From Pseudofrankia asymbiotica (lineage in GTDB: Bacteria; Actinomycetota; Actinomycetes; Frankiales; Frankiaceae): a DNA stretch of 6,842 nucleotides. The DNA is taken from positions 16,288 to 23,129 of the forward strand of contig NZ_MOMC01000047.1 in NCBI RefSeq assembly GCF_001983105.1, given 5' to 3'. Shown here in pieces: positions 5,887-6,842 of this stretch. The translations under genes were made by a program, and so were the position numbers. A model generated the notes under the pieces. That model did no database searches and was not told the origin of the DNA. It saw only the letters and a program-made list of their open reading frames with translations. Each line of letters opens with the position of its first letter. The stretch's first letter is position 1.

Positions 5887-5966
5887 CCGAGGCTCGACAG
5901 ACTCGGCAGAAGGCCAGACCGAGGCTCGACAGAACCGAGGCTCGACAGAACCGAGGCTCGACAGAA
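5887..5966 (+). repeat. 16-bp tandem repeat array between the regulator and azlC
   Basis: The unit CCGAGGCTCGACAGAA occurs at 5919-5934, 5935-5950 and 5951-5966 without gaps, and at 5887-5902 with only the last base changed. The intervening 16 bases (5903-5918) and those at 5871-5886 share a GGCCAGA end, so a 32-bp B-A-B-A period leads into A-A. Each unit contains the dyad CGAG-G-CTCG. The last copy runs into the azlC Shine-Dalgarno (5965-5970). It lies in the untranslated gap after a SARP-like gene, so it may be an operator array or a structured mRNA leader. Neighbouring copies can pair as CTCG-ACAGAAC-CGAG stems. Confidence 0.85.
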
Positions 5967-5977
5967 AGGACGGGAAC

Positions 5978-6820
5978 GTGGACAGCGCCTGGTGCGGCCG
6001 GGAGGCCCGCGCCGAGGCCGGAGCCGGCGCGCGCGCGATGCTGCCGTGGCTGGCCGGCATCGGGCCGTTCGGATTCGTCATCGGCGTGAGTGCGGCCCGC
6101 GCCGGCATCCCGCCGCTCGCGGCCTGGCTCACCGGGCCGCTCATCTTCGCCGGCAGTGCCCAGGTGGCCGCGCTGGCGCTGCTCGGCGCCGGGGCCGCCG
6201 GCGCGGTCGTCGTCGTGACCGTGCTCGCGATCAACGCGCGGCTGGTGCTCTACTCGGCGGCGATGGCCCCGTACTGGCGCGGCTCGCCGCGGTGGTGGCG
6301 GGCGTTGGCCGCCTACCTCATCGTCGAGCCGTCGCTCGCGGTCGGGCTCGACCGCTACCGCCGCTCGTCGCAGGACGACCGACAGCCCGCCCACCTCTAT
6401 TACCTGGGCGGCGGGCTGGTTCTCTGGGCCGGCTGGCTCGCGACGATCGCCCTGGGGCAGGTCGTCGGCACGCGGGTACCAGCCGGGCTGCACCTGGAGT
6501 TCGTCGTCCCGCTGTTCCTCGTCGGGGACCTGGTGCCGCGGCTGTCGGCGCGAGCCGCGGGCTGGGCGGCGGTCGCGGCGGCGGCCGTCGCGCTCGCCGC
6601 CCGGCCGGCACCGGCGCAGACCGGCATCATGCTCGCGATCCTCGTCGGCGTCACGGTCGGCCTGCGTGCCTCCGGCGACGCCGACCTGGTTCCCGTTTCT
6701 GACACCGTTCCCACGCCGGTTTCCGAGTCCGTTCCCGAGTCCGTTCCCGAGTCGCTTCCTGACCTCGTTTCCGACCCGGTTCCCGCGCCGGCAGGCGCCC
6801 GGTCACGGGATGCACGATGA
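5978..6820 (+). CDS. azlC: AzlC family branched-chain amino acid export permease, large subunit
   Basis: This 280-residue integral membrane protein starts at a GTG seven bases after AAAGGA (5965-5970), and no earlier start codon exists in the open frame. AzlC hallmarks are LPWLAGIGPFGFVIGVSAA (22-40), LTGPLIFAGSAQVAALALL, then a conserved INARLVLYSAAMAPYW stretch, followed by several hydrophobic helices to about residue 230. With AzlD it forms a two-part inner-membrane exporter. Known homologues (YgaZH, BrnFE, Bacillus AzlCD) export valine, leucine, isoleucine or methionine, or give azaleucine resistance. The final roughly 48 residues form an unusual Val/Pro/Ser/Glu repeat tail (SESVPESVPESLP) absent from ordinary members. 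The stop codon overlaps the azlD start (ATGA). The gene lies downstream of a SARP-like regulator and a repeat array, suggesting local control. Substrate specificity cannot be read from the sequence. Confidence 0.92.
   Translation: MDSAWCGREARAEAGAGARAMLPWLAGIGPFGFVIGVSAARAGIPPLAAWLTGPLIFAGSAQVAALALLGAGAAGAVVVVTVLAINARLVLYSAAMAPYWRGSPRWWRALAAYLIVEPSLAVGLDRYRRSSQDDRQPAHLYYLGGGLVLWAGWLATIALGQVVGTRVPAGLHLEFVVPLFLVGDLVPRLSARAAGWAAVAAAAVALAARPAPAQTGIMLAILVGVTVGLRASGDADLVPVSDTVPTPVSESVPESVPESLPDLVSDPVPAPAGARSRDAR
6725..6760 (+). repeat. 12-bp tandem repeat encoding Glu-Ser-Val-Pro in the AzlC tail
   Basis: GAGTCCGTTCCC occurs at 6725-6736 and 6737-6748, with a degenerate third copy at 6749-6760. 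Related GTTCCC/GTTTCC codon pairs continue on both sides (about 6688-6790). The segment uses many GTT and TCC codons and is visibly less GC-rich than the rest of the gene. Confidence 0.8.
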
Positions 6821-6842
6821 CCGTCTGGCTTGTCATCGTGGC
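6817..6842 (+). CDS. azlD: AzlD, small subunit of the branched-chain amino acid exporter (5' fragment)
   Basis: The ATG at 6817 overlaps the azlC stop as ATGA, so the two are translationally coupled. The eight complete codons read M-T-V-W-L-V-I-V, a hydrophobic start typical of AzlD, a small membrane protein of about 100 residues that partners AzlC. A GGGA at 6807-6810 may help initiation. The window ends here, so identity rests on position after azlC and the first residues. Confidence 0.75.

Noticed and set aside
5887..5966. CRISPR array
   Set aside because: The units are 16 bp and directly adjacent with no unique spacers, and there are no cas genes.
6038..6040. internal ATG (residue 21) as the AzlC start
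   Set aside because: It has no ribosome binding site, while AAAGGA is correctly placed for the GTG at 5978. Conservation begins only near residue 22, so it cannot be fully excluded.

Overview
This window is very GC-rich DNA, by eye well above 70% G+C, with G or C at almost every third codon position, strong AGGAGG-type ribosome binding sites and GTG starts. This points to a high-GC actinobacterium. The WD40 repeats joined by 'DPAHPxxLGQPLTGH'-like linkers and the SARP-like regulator fit Frankia and its relatives best, but the genus is an inference. All complete genes lie on the + strand.

Layout: a possible divergent gene start sits at the left edge (29 down to 1, minus strand), followed by a roughly 330-base leader. 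Then come an ADP-ribosylglycohydrolase-family protein (359-1477), an alpha/beta hydrolase (1705-2676), and a one-pass membrane protein with a Pro/Gly-rich N-terminal half and a seven-bladed WD40 propeller (2855-4540). A 350-base non-coding gap with two strong hairpins follows. After it lie a SARP/BTAD-type transcriptional regulator (4891-5856), a 121-base gap holding a 16-bp tandem repeat array (5887-5966), azlC (5978-6820), and the first codons of azlD (from 6817, ATGA overlap), cut by the window edge.

Gaps of 121 to 350 bases separate the genes, so most look like separate transcription units. The exception is azlC-azlD, a translationally coupled pair for branched-chain amino acid export. 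The regulator directly upstream of azlCD, with a repeat array between them, is the most suggestive functional grouping. The first three genes show no obvious shared pathway.

The most notable features are low-complexity additions to otherwise standard families: GPG hexanucleotide repeats with G-quadruplex potential and repeated 'TIV' threonine motifs in the WD40 protein, a GPGVGGT duplication in the regulator linker, and a VPES-repeat tail on AzlC. I saw no mobile element, tRNA, rRNA or CRISPR array, and no clear evidence of a wholly new system.
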